From Flavobacterium frigidimaris (lineage in GTDB: Bacteria > Bacteroidota > Bacteroidia > Flavobacteriales > Flavobacteriaceae), in the NCBI GenBank assembly GCA_900129595.1, contig FQWG01000002.1, positions 186,001 to 250,000 on the forward strand: a stretch of 64,000 nt of DNA. The letters run 5' to 3'. The notes below the pieces were generated by a model. It was not told where the DNA came from and ran no database searches. It saw only the letters and a list, made by a program, of their open reading frames with translations. Both the position numbers and the translations under genes were made by a program. Shown here one piece after another: positions 35,083-43,379 of the stretch (the first letter of the stretch is position 1; each line of letters opens with the position of its first letter).

Positions 35083-35494
35083 ATTATTTTAAATAACTTA
35101 AAAGCATAAATTGAATTTAAAATCACATGATCTTCTTCCTGCCCTGCGCTTTTAACTTTTTAAAAAAATTTGTGACATTTACGAAATCGATATAATAGCA
35201 ATTATTTCACTTATAAAAACACTTATCATACAAATTCAACTCTTTTTGTTTAATTCTGTATTTTCAAAATACTTTCTCTAGAACGCAATAAATCAAAAAG
35301 TAGTATGGCGCAGCTCAAATTTTAACACTTAACCCAATCCGACACTTTGCAAAATCCCTAACAATCAACAGTATTGAATGCATTATCTCTCTTCTGACAC
35401 GATCAAATCACTTATAAATTTCATAATCTGCGAAATCGTAATAGTTTTTCAAAAATATTATGCGTGCATAGTATAATTATTCCAAATTAAATTC
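35083..35494. other. Divergent intergenic region between pdhB and etfB
   Basis: Roughly 410 AT-rich bases flanked by the pdhB and etfB -7 boxes. I see no ORF, terminator or clear repeat inside. Confidence 0.4.
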
Positions 35495-35502
35495 TAAATT
35501 TG
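35495..35502 (+). promoter_or_regulatory. -7 box of etfB
   Basis: TAAATTTG, a TAnnTTTG match, 33 nt before the etfB start; the -33 element is not clear. Confidence 0.5.
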
Positions 35503-35535
35503 TAGAAGCATATTATAAATATAAAATATATACTT

Positions 35536-36282
35536 ATGAAAATATTAGTTTGCATCAGCCACGTGCCTGATACTACTTCAAAAATCAACTTCTCCAATGG
35601 TGACTCAGAATTCGATACCAATGGTGTACAATATGTAATTAATCCTAATGACGAGTTTGGTCTGACACGTGCAATTTGGTTCCAGGAACAACAAGGCGCT
35701 ACTGTAACTGTAGTAAATGTTGGAGGACCGGATACTGAGCCTACTTTACGTAAAGCATTGGCAATTGGCGCAAACGAAGCAATTCGTGTAAATGCTAACC
35801 CAACTGATGGTTTCTTTGTTGCAAAACAATTAGCCGAAGTAATTAAAAACGGAGGTTATGATCTTGTAATTGCAGGAAAAGAATCTCTTGATTATAATGG
35901 CGGAATGGTTCCGGGAATGATTGCCGGAATTTTAGGTTCTAACTTTTTAAACTCTTGTACAGCAATTACTGTTGACGGAAATAACGTAAAAGCAGTTCGT
36001 GAAATTGATGGAGGAAAAGAAACTGTAAGCACTTCTTTACCTTTAATCATTGGTGGTCAAAAAGGTCTTGTTGAAGAAAAAGATCTTCGTATCCCGAACA
36101 TGAGAGGAATCATGACAGCAAGAACAAAAGCTCTTACTATTCTTGAGCCAGTTGATGCTCCTGTAAATACAAAAGCGGTGAAATTTGAAAAACCAGCTCC
36201 AAAATCAGCAGTAAAATTAATTTCTCCTGATAATTTAGACGAGCTAATCAATTTATTACACAACGAAGCTAAGGTGATTTAA
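35536..36282 (+). CDS. etfB: Electron transfer flavoprotein subunit beta
   Basis: This 248-residue subunit binds AMP and partners EtfA, which holds FAD; the pair carries electrons from acyl-CoA dehydrogenases to the quinone pool. It begins MKILVCISHVPDTTSKI and has VINPNDEFGLTRAI, LVIAGKESLDYNGGMVPGMIAG and the late RIPNMRGIMTARTKAL stretch, all typical of EtfB. Length is usual. etfA follows after a 136-nt gap filled with repeated atctaaaatt-type words, and the two are surely used together. Confidence 0.96.
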   Translation: MKILVCISHVPDTTSKINFSNGDSEFDTNGVQYVINPNDEFGLTRAIWFQEQQGATVTVVNVGGPDTEPTLRKALAIGANEAIRVNANPTDGFFVAKQLAEVIKNGGYDLVIAGKESLDYNGGMVPGMIAGILGSNFLNSCTAITVDGNNVKAVREIDGGKETVSTSLPLIIGGQKGLVEEKDLRIPNMRGIMTARTKALTILEPVDAPVNTKAVKFEKPAPKSAVKLISPDNLDELINLLHNEAKVI

Positions 36283-36418
36283 GATTGTAGAGTTTAGATT
36301 GCTGATTGCAATAAAATCTAAAATTCAAAATTTGATTCACTTCAAAATCTAAATCAATAATCCTTTTAGATTTCAATTTTAAAAACCTGAAATCTAAAAT
36401 CTAAAATCTAAAATTATT
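36283..36418. repeat. AT-rich short-word repeats between etfB and etfA
   Basis: The gap is built mostly from repeated words such as aaaatctaaa and tctaaaatctaaaatctaaa. No terminator is visible, so etfBA is probably one transcript. Confidence 0.55.
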
Positions 36419-37387
36419 ATGTCAATATTAATATATGCAGAATCTGCAGAAGGAAAATTTAAAAAAGTTGCTTTTGAATTAGCTTCTTACGCTAAAAAAG
36501 TAGCAGAATCACTAGGAACAACCGTTACAGCTTTAACTGTAAACACGAGTGACATTAGCGAATTGGCTAAATACGGAGTTGATAAAGTATTAAAAGTAAA
36601 CAACGATAAATTAGCTGGTTTTACAGCAAAGGCTTACGCCGATGTTATCAAACAAGCTGCCGAAAAAGAAGGAACAAAAGTAGTTTTACTTTCTTCGACT
36701 ACAGACAGTATTTATCTTTCATCATTAGTTGCCGTGGCTTTAAATGCCGGTTTCGCATCAAATGTTGTTGGATTACCAGTTAGCACTTCACCTTTTCAGG
36801 TAAAAAGAAATGCTTTCTCAAACAAAGCTTTCAACATTACAGAAATTAATACCGATGTAAAAGTTCTTGGCTTAGCTAAAAACTCTTACGGAATTTTCGA
36901 AAGTGCAGGATCTGCAACCGAAGAAGATTTTAATCCATCAATTGGAGACAATGATTTTGGAGTAAAAGTAGAATCTGTAGAAAAAGTAAGCGGAAAAGTA
37001 TCTATTGCTGATGCTGATATCGTAGTTTCTGGCGGACGCGGACTAAAAGGTCCTGAAAACTGGGGATTAGTTGAAGACCTTGCTGCAGTTTTAGGTGCTG
37101 CAACAGCATGTTCTAAACCAGTTTCTGATTTGGGATGGAGACCTCACAGCGAACACGTTGGACAAACAGGAAAACCAGTTGCAACCAACTTATATATTGC
37201 TATCGGAATCTCCGGTGCAATTCAGCATATTGCGGGTATCAACTCATCAAAAGTAAAATTAGTTATCAATAGCGACCCAGAAGCTCCTTTCTTTAAAGTT
37301 GCTGATTACGGTATCGTTGGAGACGCCTTTGAAATTGTGCCTAAATTAACTGAGAAATTAAAAGCTTTCAAAGCGCAACATTCTTAG
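36419..37387 (+). CDS. etfA: Electron transfer flavoprotein subunit alpha
   Basis: The 322-residue protein is the FAD-binding subunit of ETF. The C-terminal domain has the FAD signature: ADIVVSGGRGLKGPENWGLV, then DLGWRPHSEHVGQTGKPVATNLYIAIGISGAIQH and NSDPEAPFFKVADYGIVGDAFEIVP. The N-terminal domain carries the EtfB contact. Length matches the family (about 310-330). It ends with a strong terminator 26 nt downstream. Confidence 0.97.
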   Translation: MSILIYAESAEGKFKKVAFELASYAKKVAESLGTTVTALTVNTSDISELAKYGVDKVLKVNNDKLAGFTAKAYADVIKQAAEKEGTKVVLLSSTTDSIYLSSLVAVALNAGFASNVVGLPVSTSPFQVKRNAFSNKAFNITEINTDVKVLGLAKNSYGIFESAGSATEEDFNPSIGDNDFGVKVESVEKVSGKVSIADADIVVSGGRGLKGPENWGLVEDLAAVLGAATACSKPVSDLGWRPHSEHVGQTGKPVATNLYIAIGISGAIQHIAGINSSKVKLVINSDPEAPFFKVADYGIVGDAFEIVPKLTEKLKAFKAQHS

Positions 37388-37412
37388 AATTAAAAATTCT
37401 CTATAAAAATAT

Positions 37413-37461
37413 AGCTGCCTAAAAACAAGATAATCGTATCTTTGTTTTAGGTGGCTTTTTT
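37413..37461 (+). terminator. Terminator of etfBA
   Basis: A 20-bp stem (AGCTGCCTAAAAACAAGATA with TATCTTTGTTTTAGGTGGCT, a few G-U or mismatched positions) around a 4-nt loop, followed by six to seven U residues. Confidence 0.9.
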
Positions 37462-37553
37462 GTTCCATATTTTTTGATTAAAATTGCACCTTTATTTTCC
37501 AATCAAAAAAAGTATTAAAATGAGGCATTAATTGCCCTTTTTTACCCACATAT

Positions 37554-38177
37554 ATGAGTCTAGTAAAATTATCCATAAAAGGAATTTCATACAGTCAAAC
37601 TCAAAATGGCGCTTACGCCTTAATTTTGAATGAAGTTGATGGCGAAAGAAAATTACCAATAGTTATTGGCGCTTTCGAAGCCCAATCAATCGCTATTGCA
37701 TTAGAAAAAGAAATTAAACCTCCGCGCCCATTAACGCATGATTTATTTAAAAACTTTGCAGAAAGGTTTGATATTGTCGTAAAACAAGTGATTATTCACA
37801 AACTTGTTGATGGTGTTTTTTATTCGAGTTTAATTTGCGAAAGAGACAAAATCGAAGAGATTATTGACGCCAGAACTTCTGACGCAATTGCTTTAGCTTT
37901 GCGTTTTAATGCTCCTATTTTTACTTATAAAAACATTTTAGACAAAGCCGGAATCTATTTAAAATCAAATACTGCAGAAACAGATCAGGGTTCTCAGGAA
38001 ATTGATGATGTACTTTCTAATCCGGAAACTTTTGGTCAGGAAGAAGAAAGCAATCAGTCCGGTGATCTTTATGCCAAACATAGCCTGCAAGAACTAAACG
38101 AGCTTTTAGATCAGGCAGTTTCTCAGGAAGATTATGAAAAAGCAGCTAAAATCAGAGACGAAATCTCGAAAAGATAA
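37554..38177 (+). CDS. Bifunctional nuclease (DUF151) domain protein with UvrB/UvrC-type motif
   Basis: The 207-residue protein has a DUF151 bifunctional nuclease domain in residues 5-130 (LPIVIGAFEAQSIAIALE, RPLTHDLFKNF, DARTSDAIALALRFNAPIFT) and a C-terminal UVR motif (LNELLDQAVSQEDYEKAAKIRDEISK, about residues 180-206). Homologues are common in Bacteroidota, usually annotated as bifunctional nucleases active on RNA and DNA; the role in the cell is unclear. It has no signal peptide. It precedes thyA with a 117-nt gap containing an inverted repeat. Confidence 0.9.
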   Translation: MSLVKLSIKGISYSQTQNGAYALILNEVDGERKLPIVIGAFEAQSIAIALEKEIKPPRPLTHDLFKNFAERFDIVVKQVIIHKLVDGVFYSSLICERDKIEEIIDARTSDAIALALRFNAPIFTYKNILDKAGIYLKSNTAETDQGSQEIDDVLSNPETFGQEEESNQSGDLYAKHSLQELNELLDQAVSQEDYEKAAKIRDEISKR

Positions 38178-38192
38178 TTTTAAGGCAGTAAG

Positions 38193-38287
38193 CCGTAAGC
38201 TTTAGGCTGTAAGCTTAAAGCGCAAAACATAAAAAACAAGCTATAAGCAATTAGGAAAAAGCCTAAAGCTTATAGCCTAAAGCTTAA
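38193..38287. repeat. Inverted low-complexity repeat between the nuclease and thyA genes
   Basis: taagctttaggctgtaagctt-like sequence near 38195-38213 returns in reverse complement as gcctaaagcttatagcctaaagctta near 38262-38287, the second arm holding two tandem copies of cctaaagctta. It could form a hairpin just before the thyA start. Confidence 0.6.
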
Positions 38288-38294
38288 AGCAATC

Positions 38295-39146
38295 ATGAAA
38301 CAATACTTAGATTTAGTACAGCACGTTTTAGAAAACGGCTGTCAAAAAGGAGACAGAACAGGAACGGGAACCAAAAGTGTTTTTGGCTACCAGATGCGTT
38401 TTGATTTAAGTGAAGGTTTCCCAATGGTTACCACCAAAAAGCTACATTTAAAATCTATTATTTATGAATTGCTTTGGTTTTTAAAAGGCGATACGAATAT
38501 CAAATACCTTCAGGAAAACGGAGTAAAAATCTGGGATGCCTGGGCAGATTCTGATGGCAATCTCGGACCGATATACGGACACCAATGGCGCAATTGGAAT
38601 AGTGAAGAAATCGATCAGATCTCTGAATTGATTACAGAACTTAAAACAAACCCAAACAGCCGAAGAATGCTAGTTTCAGCATGGAATCCGTCTGTTTTGC
38701 CCGACACTTCGAAATCTTTTGAAGAAAATGTCGCCAACAACAAAGCTGCTTTGCCTCCATGTCACGCTTTTTTTCAGTTTTACGTTTCGAGTGCTGATCC
38801 TGAAAAAGGAGAAACTAAAGGAAAATTATCCTGCCAGCTGTATCAGCGAAGCGCCGATATATTTCTTGGAGTTCCTTTTAATATCGCATCTTACGCATTA
38901 TTGACCATGATGATTGCTCAGGTTTGCGACCTTGACGCCGGTGACTTTATTCACACTTTTGGAGACGCTCACATTTACAACAATCATTTCGAACAATTAG
39001 AATTGCAATTGACACGCGAACCAAAACCATTACCAAAAATGATCTTAAATCCTGAGATTAAAAACATTTTTGATTTTGACTATAACGACTTTACACTTGT
39101 AGATTACGAACCGCATGCCGGCATAAAAGGCAGTGTTGCTGTATAA
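38295..39146 (+). CDS. thyA: Thymidylate synthase
   Basis: The 283-residue enzyme converts dUMP to dTMP with methylene-tetrahydrofolate. It has [20 protein letters not shown], the catalytic cysteine in [12 protein letters not shown] (Cys156), [19 protein letters not shown] and HIYNNHFEQ. Compared with the 264-residue E. coli enzyme it has two insertions: about 15 residues before the catalytic loop ([15 protein letters not shown]) and a few residues after it ([12 protein letters not shown]). Dihydrofolate reductase, which recycles its product, is encoded 1 kb downstream. A terminator follows at 39159-39196. Confidence 0.98.
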   Translation: MKQYLDLVQHVLENGCQKGDRTGTGTKSVFGYQMRFDLSEGFPMVTTKKLHLKSIIYELLWFLKGDTNIKYLQENGVKIWDAWADSDGNLGPIYGHQWRNWNSEEIDQISELITELKTNPNSRRMLVSAWNPSVLPDTSKSFEENVANNKAALPPCHAFFQFYVSSADPEKGETKGKLSCQLYQRSADIFLGVPFNIASYALLTMMIAQVCDLDAGDFIHTFGDAHIYNNHFEQLELQLTREPKPLPKMILNPEIKNIFDFDYNDFTLVDYEPHAGIKGSVAV

Positions 39147-39158
39147 CATATTAATTAT

Positions 39159-39196
39159 AAAAAAATCCGCTTAATTCTTTTTAAGCGGATTTTTTT
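39159..39196. terminator. Bidirectional terminator after thyA
   Basis: TCCGCTTAA / TTAAGCGGA stem extended by A7 and T7 on its sides, 6-nt loop, between convergent genes. Confidence 0.9.
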
Positions 39197-39206
39197 ATAT
39201 CTTTTT

Positions 39207-39503
39207 TCATACTACCAAAACACTATTTTCACTTCCTGCAAAATCATTCCATTTGTATGAATCTGCCTCAGGATCATTAACATAACTTCCGTCGATTACA
39301 TACTTAAATTCGTAAATCGCATCCTTAACCAAGTCGTAAGTAGCTTTAAAAGTGCCATTTTTCAACTTACTTAAAGTTCCTTCTTCGATATTCCAGTTGT
39401 TAAAATCACCAACAACCGCTGCCGAATTTGCGTCTTTAGCATCTATAGAAAATGTAACTTTAACTACCGGTTTCGTTTTGATAAATTGTTTCTTCAAAGA
39501 CAT
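39207..39503 (-). CDS. Isoamylase early-set (CBM48-like) domain protein
   Basis: This 98-residue protein is essentially one E-set/glycogen-binding domain: VKVTFSIDAKDANSAAVVGDFNNWN, LSKLKNGTFKATYDLVKDAIYEFKYVIDGSYVNDPEAD and NSVLVV at the end. Such domains bind glycogen or starch or act as a regulatory module, as in AMPK-beta. There is no catalytic domain and no signal peptide. It is monocistronic, facing thyA. A role in polysaccharide sensing is plausible but unproven. Confidence 0.88.
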   Translation of the reverse strand: MSLKKQFIKTKPVVKVTFSIDAKDANSAAVVGDFNNWNIEEGTLSKLKNGTFKATYDLVKDAIYEFKYVIDGSYVNDPEADSYKWNDFAGSENSVLVV

Positions 39504-39740
39504 AACTATTTAATTTTTAGATTCATAGACTAAATTACACAAATTCACACGAACTTTCGATACCTTCACGGTCGATTTACGATAATATCAAAAACAGAAT
39601 ATTTTTTTGATTACATCAATAATTAAATCCTAATTAAATTTTGAAATTCAAACTCTAAGCTTATTTTGGCAGAAATATTCCAGAATCTAAATAGGGTGGT
39701 TACAAAATAAATTTTAACTTTATAACCTCATTTATATCTT

Positions 39741-40085
39741 ATGGAAAAAGAAGTGCACGAACAATATGAATACGCCAGAAGAAGACTTAGACAAAAAAAA
39801 ATTCTATATTTTCATTTTGTACTTTTTCTACTAGGAAGTTTATTTTTATTTATTGCCAACAGGTTTTTTGGTCTTGGTGCTAACACAGAACAAAACTGGT
39901 GCATTTGGGGAATCACCATATGGTTCTTTATCTTTATTCTACACTTTATAAAAGTGTATATAACAGATCGTTTTATGAATAAAAAATGGGAAAGAGAACA
40001 AATTGACAGACTTGTTGGTTTGCAGCAAAAAAGAATTAGTCAATTAGAGTCCAGAATAAATGACGATACTGAAAATAAAATTTAG
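39741..40085 (+). CDS. 2TM domain-containing protein
   Basis: The 114-residue protein has two transmembrane segments (about residues 23-40, ILYFHFVLFLLGSLFLFIA, and 54-75, WGITIWFFIFILHFIKVYI), with a charged N-terminus and a charged coiled tail (REQIDRLVGLQQKRISQLES). This is the 2TM domain of Bacteroidota, often found next to LytTR regulators or as a small stand-alone protein; its function is unknown. folA begins 13 nt downstream, so they may share a transcript. Confidence 0.85.
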   Translation: MEKEVHEQYEYARRRLRQKKILYFHFVLFLLGSLFLFIANRFFGLGANTEQNWCIWGITIWFFIFILHFIKVYITDRFMNKKWEREQIDRLVGLQQKRISQLESRINDDTENKI

Positions 40086-40098
40086 TTATTAAATTGCT

Positions 40099-40581
40099 AT
40101 GATTATAATGATAGCGGCAGTAGCCGAAAACAATGCACTTGGTAAAGACAATGAATTGGTTTGGCATTTACCAAATGATTTTAAAAGATTCAAATCGCTT
40201 ACTACGAATCATCACATTATTATGGGGCGAAAAACCTTCGAGAGCTTTCCGAAACCGCTTCCCAATAGAGTTCATGTTGTAATAACGCGTCAAAAAGACT
40301 ATCATCCGGAAGGTTGTATTGTAGTGGACAGTATCGAAAAAGCCATTGCTGCATGTCCCGAAAATGAAGATTCTTATGTTATTGGAGGAGGTGAAATTTA
40401 CAATCTGGCTTTACCTTATACAGATATCATAGAAATTACAAAAGTGCATCACACTTTTGAAGCGGATACTTTTTTTCCGAAAATCAACAAAAGCGAATGG
40501 CAACTTGTAGAATCTGAAGAAAACCTGAAAGATGAGAAACATCTTTACAACTACACTTACGAAACATACATCAGGAAATAA
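40099..40581 (+). CDS. folA: Dihydrofolate reductase
   Basis: The 160-residue enzyme reduces dihydrofolate to tetrahydrofolate with NADPH. It starts MIIMIAAVAENNALGKDNEL, has WHLPNDFKRFK with the substrate-binding acidic residue, HHIIMGRKTFESF, and the VIGGGEIYNLALP nucleotide segment. Length is typical. With thyA nearby it supports the thymidylate cycle. The stop codon is followed at once by a terminator. Confidence 0.97.
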   Translation: MIIMIAAVAENNALGKDNELVWHLPNDFKRFKSLTTNHHIIMGRKTFESFPKPLPNRVHVVITRQKDYHPEGCIVVDSIEKAIAACPENEDSYVIGGGEIYNLALPYTDIIEITKVHHTFEADTFFPKINKSEWQLVESEENLKDEKHLYNYTYETYIRK

Positions 40582-40611
40582 AAAAACATCCTCTTGTGAA
40601 GGATGTTTTTT
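40581..40611 (+). terminator. Terminator of folA
   Basis: AAAAAACATCC / GGATGTTTTTT with a 9-nt loop; the U-run follows directly on the plus strand. It begins at the stop codon. Confidence 0.85.
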
Positions 40612-40673
40612 AAAAAACGATTGATTTTTAAATCTGACTAATTCAGGTAATAGTTTTGGTAAAAAAAATCTCA

Positions 40674-41042
40674 AATGTTAAGAAACATTTGAATAACTGA
40701 ATAACATAATGTTAAATGAGAACGAATCTCAAAGAGCCTTTAATAACAAATACCACTAAGATATTAAAGGCAAGAAAATTAAAATTTCCAAAAACAAATT
40801 TAATCCTAAGAACGTACTTCGCACTTTAAAAGAGTATTGGTCCCCAAGAACAATACTTTCAAAACTGCTTACAAGAACAAACGAACACCAGTGCAAAAAA
40901 AGCATTCATTTGATTTCAGTCATTATTTTACTATCAATCATTAAAATCTTATCTTTTAACTGTAGCAAAGTTGGCCATAAAATACCTACTCCACAATACC
41001 CACTTTTAGTGATTTTTTCAAAATACCCACTTTTAGTGATAG
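40674..41042. repeat. Hairpin and direct repeat upstream of menG
   Basis: In the 580-nt gap between folA and menG, CAAATGTT-aaga-AACATTTG (40674-40693) is a perfect hairpin, and aatacccacttttagtgat occurs twice with 27-bp spacing (40997-41015 and 41024-41042). The inner cacttttagtg is a near palindrome. The pair resembles a tandem regulator-binding site. The rest of the gap shows no gene. Confidence 0.6.
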
Positions 41043-41138
41043 CCAAAAATTACAGGGCAAACACCAATTAAAAAGCCGTCTTCCAAAACATTTATTTTAC
41101 AAATAAAAAAACTCAATTACAGTTAAGTCAGATTGTAT

Positions 41139-41146
41139 TATATTTG
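41139..41146 (+). promoter_or_regulatory. -7 box of menG
   Basis: TATATTTG, a TAnnTTTG match, 14 nt before the menG start codon; the -33 element is unclear. The transcript leader would be short. Confidence 0.55.
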
Positions 41147-41160
41147 CGTAAATAAAAAAA

Positions 41161-41892
41161 ATGTCTGAAAAAATAACCCCATATAAAGACTCTTCTTTAG
41201 GTAAAAAAGAGCAAGTTGCCCAAATGTTTGATAACATCTCGGGGAACTACGATAATTTGAATCGTGTCATCTCATTTGGAATCGATATTAAGTGGCGCAA
41301 AAAGGTTTTAAAAATAGTTTCGGACAAACAACCAAAAATTATTCTTGATATTGCAACTGGAACTGGTGACTTGGCTATTTTAATGGCACAAACGAATGCC
41401 GAAAAAATAATTGGCCTTGATATCTCTGCCGGAATGCTTGAAGTTGGAAAAAAGAAGGTTGAAGAAAAAAAACTATCCAACATTATTGATTTAGTTTTAG
41501 GAGACTCTGAAAAAATACCGTTTGAAGATAATTATTTTGATGCTATAACTGTAGGTTTTGGTGTTCGAAACTTTGAGAATCTGGAGAAAGGTTTTGCTGA
41601 AATTTTAAGGGTTTTAAAACCAAATGGTGTGTTTGTAATTTTAGAAACTTCGGTTCCTGACAAAACGCCTTACAAACAAGGCTATAAATTTTATAGCAAA
41701 AACATACTTCCAATCATCGGAAAGCTGTTTTCTAAAGACAATTCTGCTTATGGTTATTTGTCTGAATCTGCAGCTGCTTTTCCGTACGGAGAAGCCTTAA
41801 ACAATATTTTGAGAAAAATCGGGTTTATAGATGTTGTAGCTATGCCTCAAACTTTTGGCGTTGCCACCATTTATTCTGCCTCTAAAAAATAG
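41161..41892 (+). CDS. menG: Demethylmenaquinone methyltransferase (UbiE/MenG)
   Basis: The 243-residue SAM-dependent methyltransferase makes menaquinone from demethylmenaquinone; menaquinone is the expected quinone in this group. It has the class I motif [12 protein letters not shown], then [32 protein letters not shown] and the C-terminal [18 protein letters not shown] of the UbiE family. N-terminal [20 protein letters not shown] is also diagnostic. porT follows after one base and may be translationally coupled. Confidence 0.97.
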   Translation: MSEKITPYKDSSLGKKEQVAQMFDNISGNYDNLNRVISFGIDIKWRKKVLKIVSDKQPKIILDIATGTGDLAILMAQTNAEKIIGLDISAGMLEVGKKKVEEKKLSNIIDLVLGDSEKIPFEDNYFDAITVGFGVRNFENLEKGFAEILRVLKPNGVFVILETSVPDKTPYKQGYKFYSKNILPIIGKLFSKDNSAYGYLSESAAAFPYGEALNNILRKIGFIDVVAMPQTFGVATIYSASKK

Positions 41893-41893
41893 T

Positions 41894-42604
41894 ATGAAAA
41901 AAATTGTAGTCTTACTTTTATTAGTCTTAACGACAAACGGATATTCTCAATTTGCCAAAAGCATGTTTAGTAAAGATCCTATTATCAATCTCGAAAACTG
42001 GCAAAAACAACGCCTTTATTTTGGATATTATCTGGGCTTCAACAGTTTTGATTTTAAATTTGACTACAAAACTCCGGGCCCTGATATTCAGGTAAAAAAA
42101 ACTACCGGTTTTAATGTTGGTGTTGTTGCTGATTTAAGATTGCAGGAATATATCAACTTACGTTTCGAACCAGGTTTGTACTACACAAAACGTGACTTGT
42201 ATTATCCGAATCAACCTTTAGAAAAAGACTATTTAAGAGAAGTAAACAGCACTTATATTCACTTCCCTTTATTATTAAAATTCTCTGCATTACGCACCGG
42301 AAACGTCCGCCCTTATTTAGTTGGTGGAATGTCGACTACATTAAACCTATCCAGCAACGCAAAATCGAAAGACGATAACTTCGAAGGGAAATTCAGGGTT
42401 AAACAATGGACTGCTGCCTACGAGGTTGGTTTTGGAATAGATATTTTCTCGGAATATTTTATTTTCTCTCCTTCGATCAGAGGTATGTTTGGTATCACTA
42501 ATGAATTGATTCGCGACAATCCTGCAAACGGACCTAGCCCGTGGACAGACAATATCGATTCAATGAAATCAAGAGCTATTTTAATTAATTTTACTTTTCA
42601 TTAA
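41894..42604 (+). CDS. porT: PorT family protein, type IX secretion
   Basis: I start at ATG 41894 (236 residues), not at the upstream frame opening at 41855. This gives the signal peptide MKKIVVLLLLVLTTNGYSQ and a one-base gap after menG. The rest is a beta-barrel-type outer-membrane protein with the PorT features GFNVGVVADLRLQEYINLRFEPGL, YIHFPLLLKFSALR and VGFGIDIFSEYFIFSPSIRG. PorT is required for type IX secretion, hence for gliding or secretion of proteins in Bacteroidota. The menG-porT link is commonly seen in Flavobacteria. Confidence 0.88.
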   Translation: MKKIVVLLLLVLTTNGYSQFAKSMFSKDPIINLENWQKQRLYFGYYLGFNSFDFKFDYKTPGPDIQVKKTTGFNVGVVADLRLQEYINLRFEPGLYYTKRDLYYPNQPLEKDYLREVNSTYIHFPLLLKFSALRTGNVRPYLVGGMSTTLNLSSNAKSKDDNFEGKFRVKQWTAAYEVGFGIDIFSEYFIFSPSIRGMFGITNELIRDNPANGPSPWTDNIDSMKSRAILINFTFH

Positions 42605-42613
42605 AACAAAAAC

Positions 42614-43342
42614 TTAACTATTTCGTTTAAATTCACTAAGAATAATTGCTGTTGCAGTAGCTACATTTAAACTTTCGGTTTTTTGTAGTTCTCCAAATCT
42701 GGGAATTGTGAGTCGGCTGGAAACTTTTTTTTCAATCTCTGGCGAAATTCCATTGGCTTCATTGCCCATGATAATGATTCCGTTTTGAGGTAAATTTGAT
42801 TGATAAATATTTTCGCCATCCATAAAAGTTCCAAAAACAGGGAGATCGGTTGCTGTAATAAAAGTTTTCAAATCAATATAATTCACATTTACTCTCGCAA
42901 TAGACCCCATCGTTGCCTGTACTACTTTTGGATTATAAATATCAACGGTTTCTTTTGAGCAAATAATTTGTTTGATACCAAACCAGTCACAAAGACGTAA
43001 AATCGTCCCTAAATTTCCGGGGTCACGAATATCGTCTAAAGCCAGGATCAGACCTGAAGTAATAATTTTATTTTCGGCTGGCATTTTAAAAACCGCCAGA
43101 CATGAATTTGGAGTTGATAAAGCACTAATCTTTTTAAGTTCCTGCTCATTAATAAGCGTACGTTTTGAAGAAGAAACTTCCTCAAAATCATTTAAAGTCG
43201 TATATAAATGTTCTAATTCAAAATTGGAAAGCAACAATTCTTGAATTACTTTTACTCCTTCGGCGAAAAATAATTGATTTGCAAAACGTTGCTTTTTTTG
43301 ATGTAAGCCTGAGATAAGCTTTATTTGGTTTTTACTAACCAT
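42614..43342 (-). CDS. SpoU-family RNA 2'-O-methyltransferase
   Basis: The 242-residue protein has an N-terminal substrate-binding region (LHQKKQRFANQLFFAEGVKVIQELL) and a C-terminal SpoU domain with LALDDIRDPGNLGTILRLCDWFG, GIIIMGNEANGISPEI and the LTIPRFGELQKTESLNVATATAI motif. These show the knotted fold of TrmH/RlmB methyltransferases, which methylate rRNA or tRNA riboses with SAM. The exact site is unknown. The start lies in a short divergent region shared with tamL. Confidence 0.93.
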   Translation of the reverse strand: MVSKNQIKLISGLHQKKQRFANQLFFAEGVKVIQELLLSNFELEHLYTTLNDFEEVSSSKRTLINEQELKKISALSTPNSCLAVFKMPAENKIITSGLILALDDIRDPGNLGTILRLCDWFGIKQIICSKETVDIYNPKVVQATMGSIARVNVNYIDLKTFITATDLPVFGTFMDGENIYQSNLPQNGIIIMGNEANGISPEIEKKVSSRLTIPRFGELQKTESLNVATATAIILSEFKRNS

Positions 43343-43351
43343 AAAATAATG

Positions 43352-43359
43352 TACTTTTG
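43352..43359 (+). promoter_or_regulatory. -7 box of tamL
   Basis: TACTTTTG, a TAnnTTTG match, with TTTG at 43324-43327 (24-nt spacer). The transcript would start about 15 nt before the TTG start codon, inside the short divergent gap. Confidence 0.6.
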
Positions 43360-43379
43360 AATTAAATATTTAAAAACAC

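Noticed and set aside
36283..36418. Possible CRISPR-like repeat between etfB and etfA
   Set aside because: Only short AT-rich words of irregular length with no spacer structure; no cas genes in the window.
41855..41893. Upstream start for porT
   Set aside because: Would overlap menG and hide the signal peptide; ATG 41894 is right after the menG stop.
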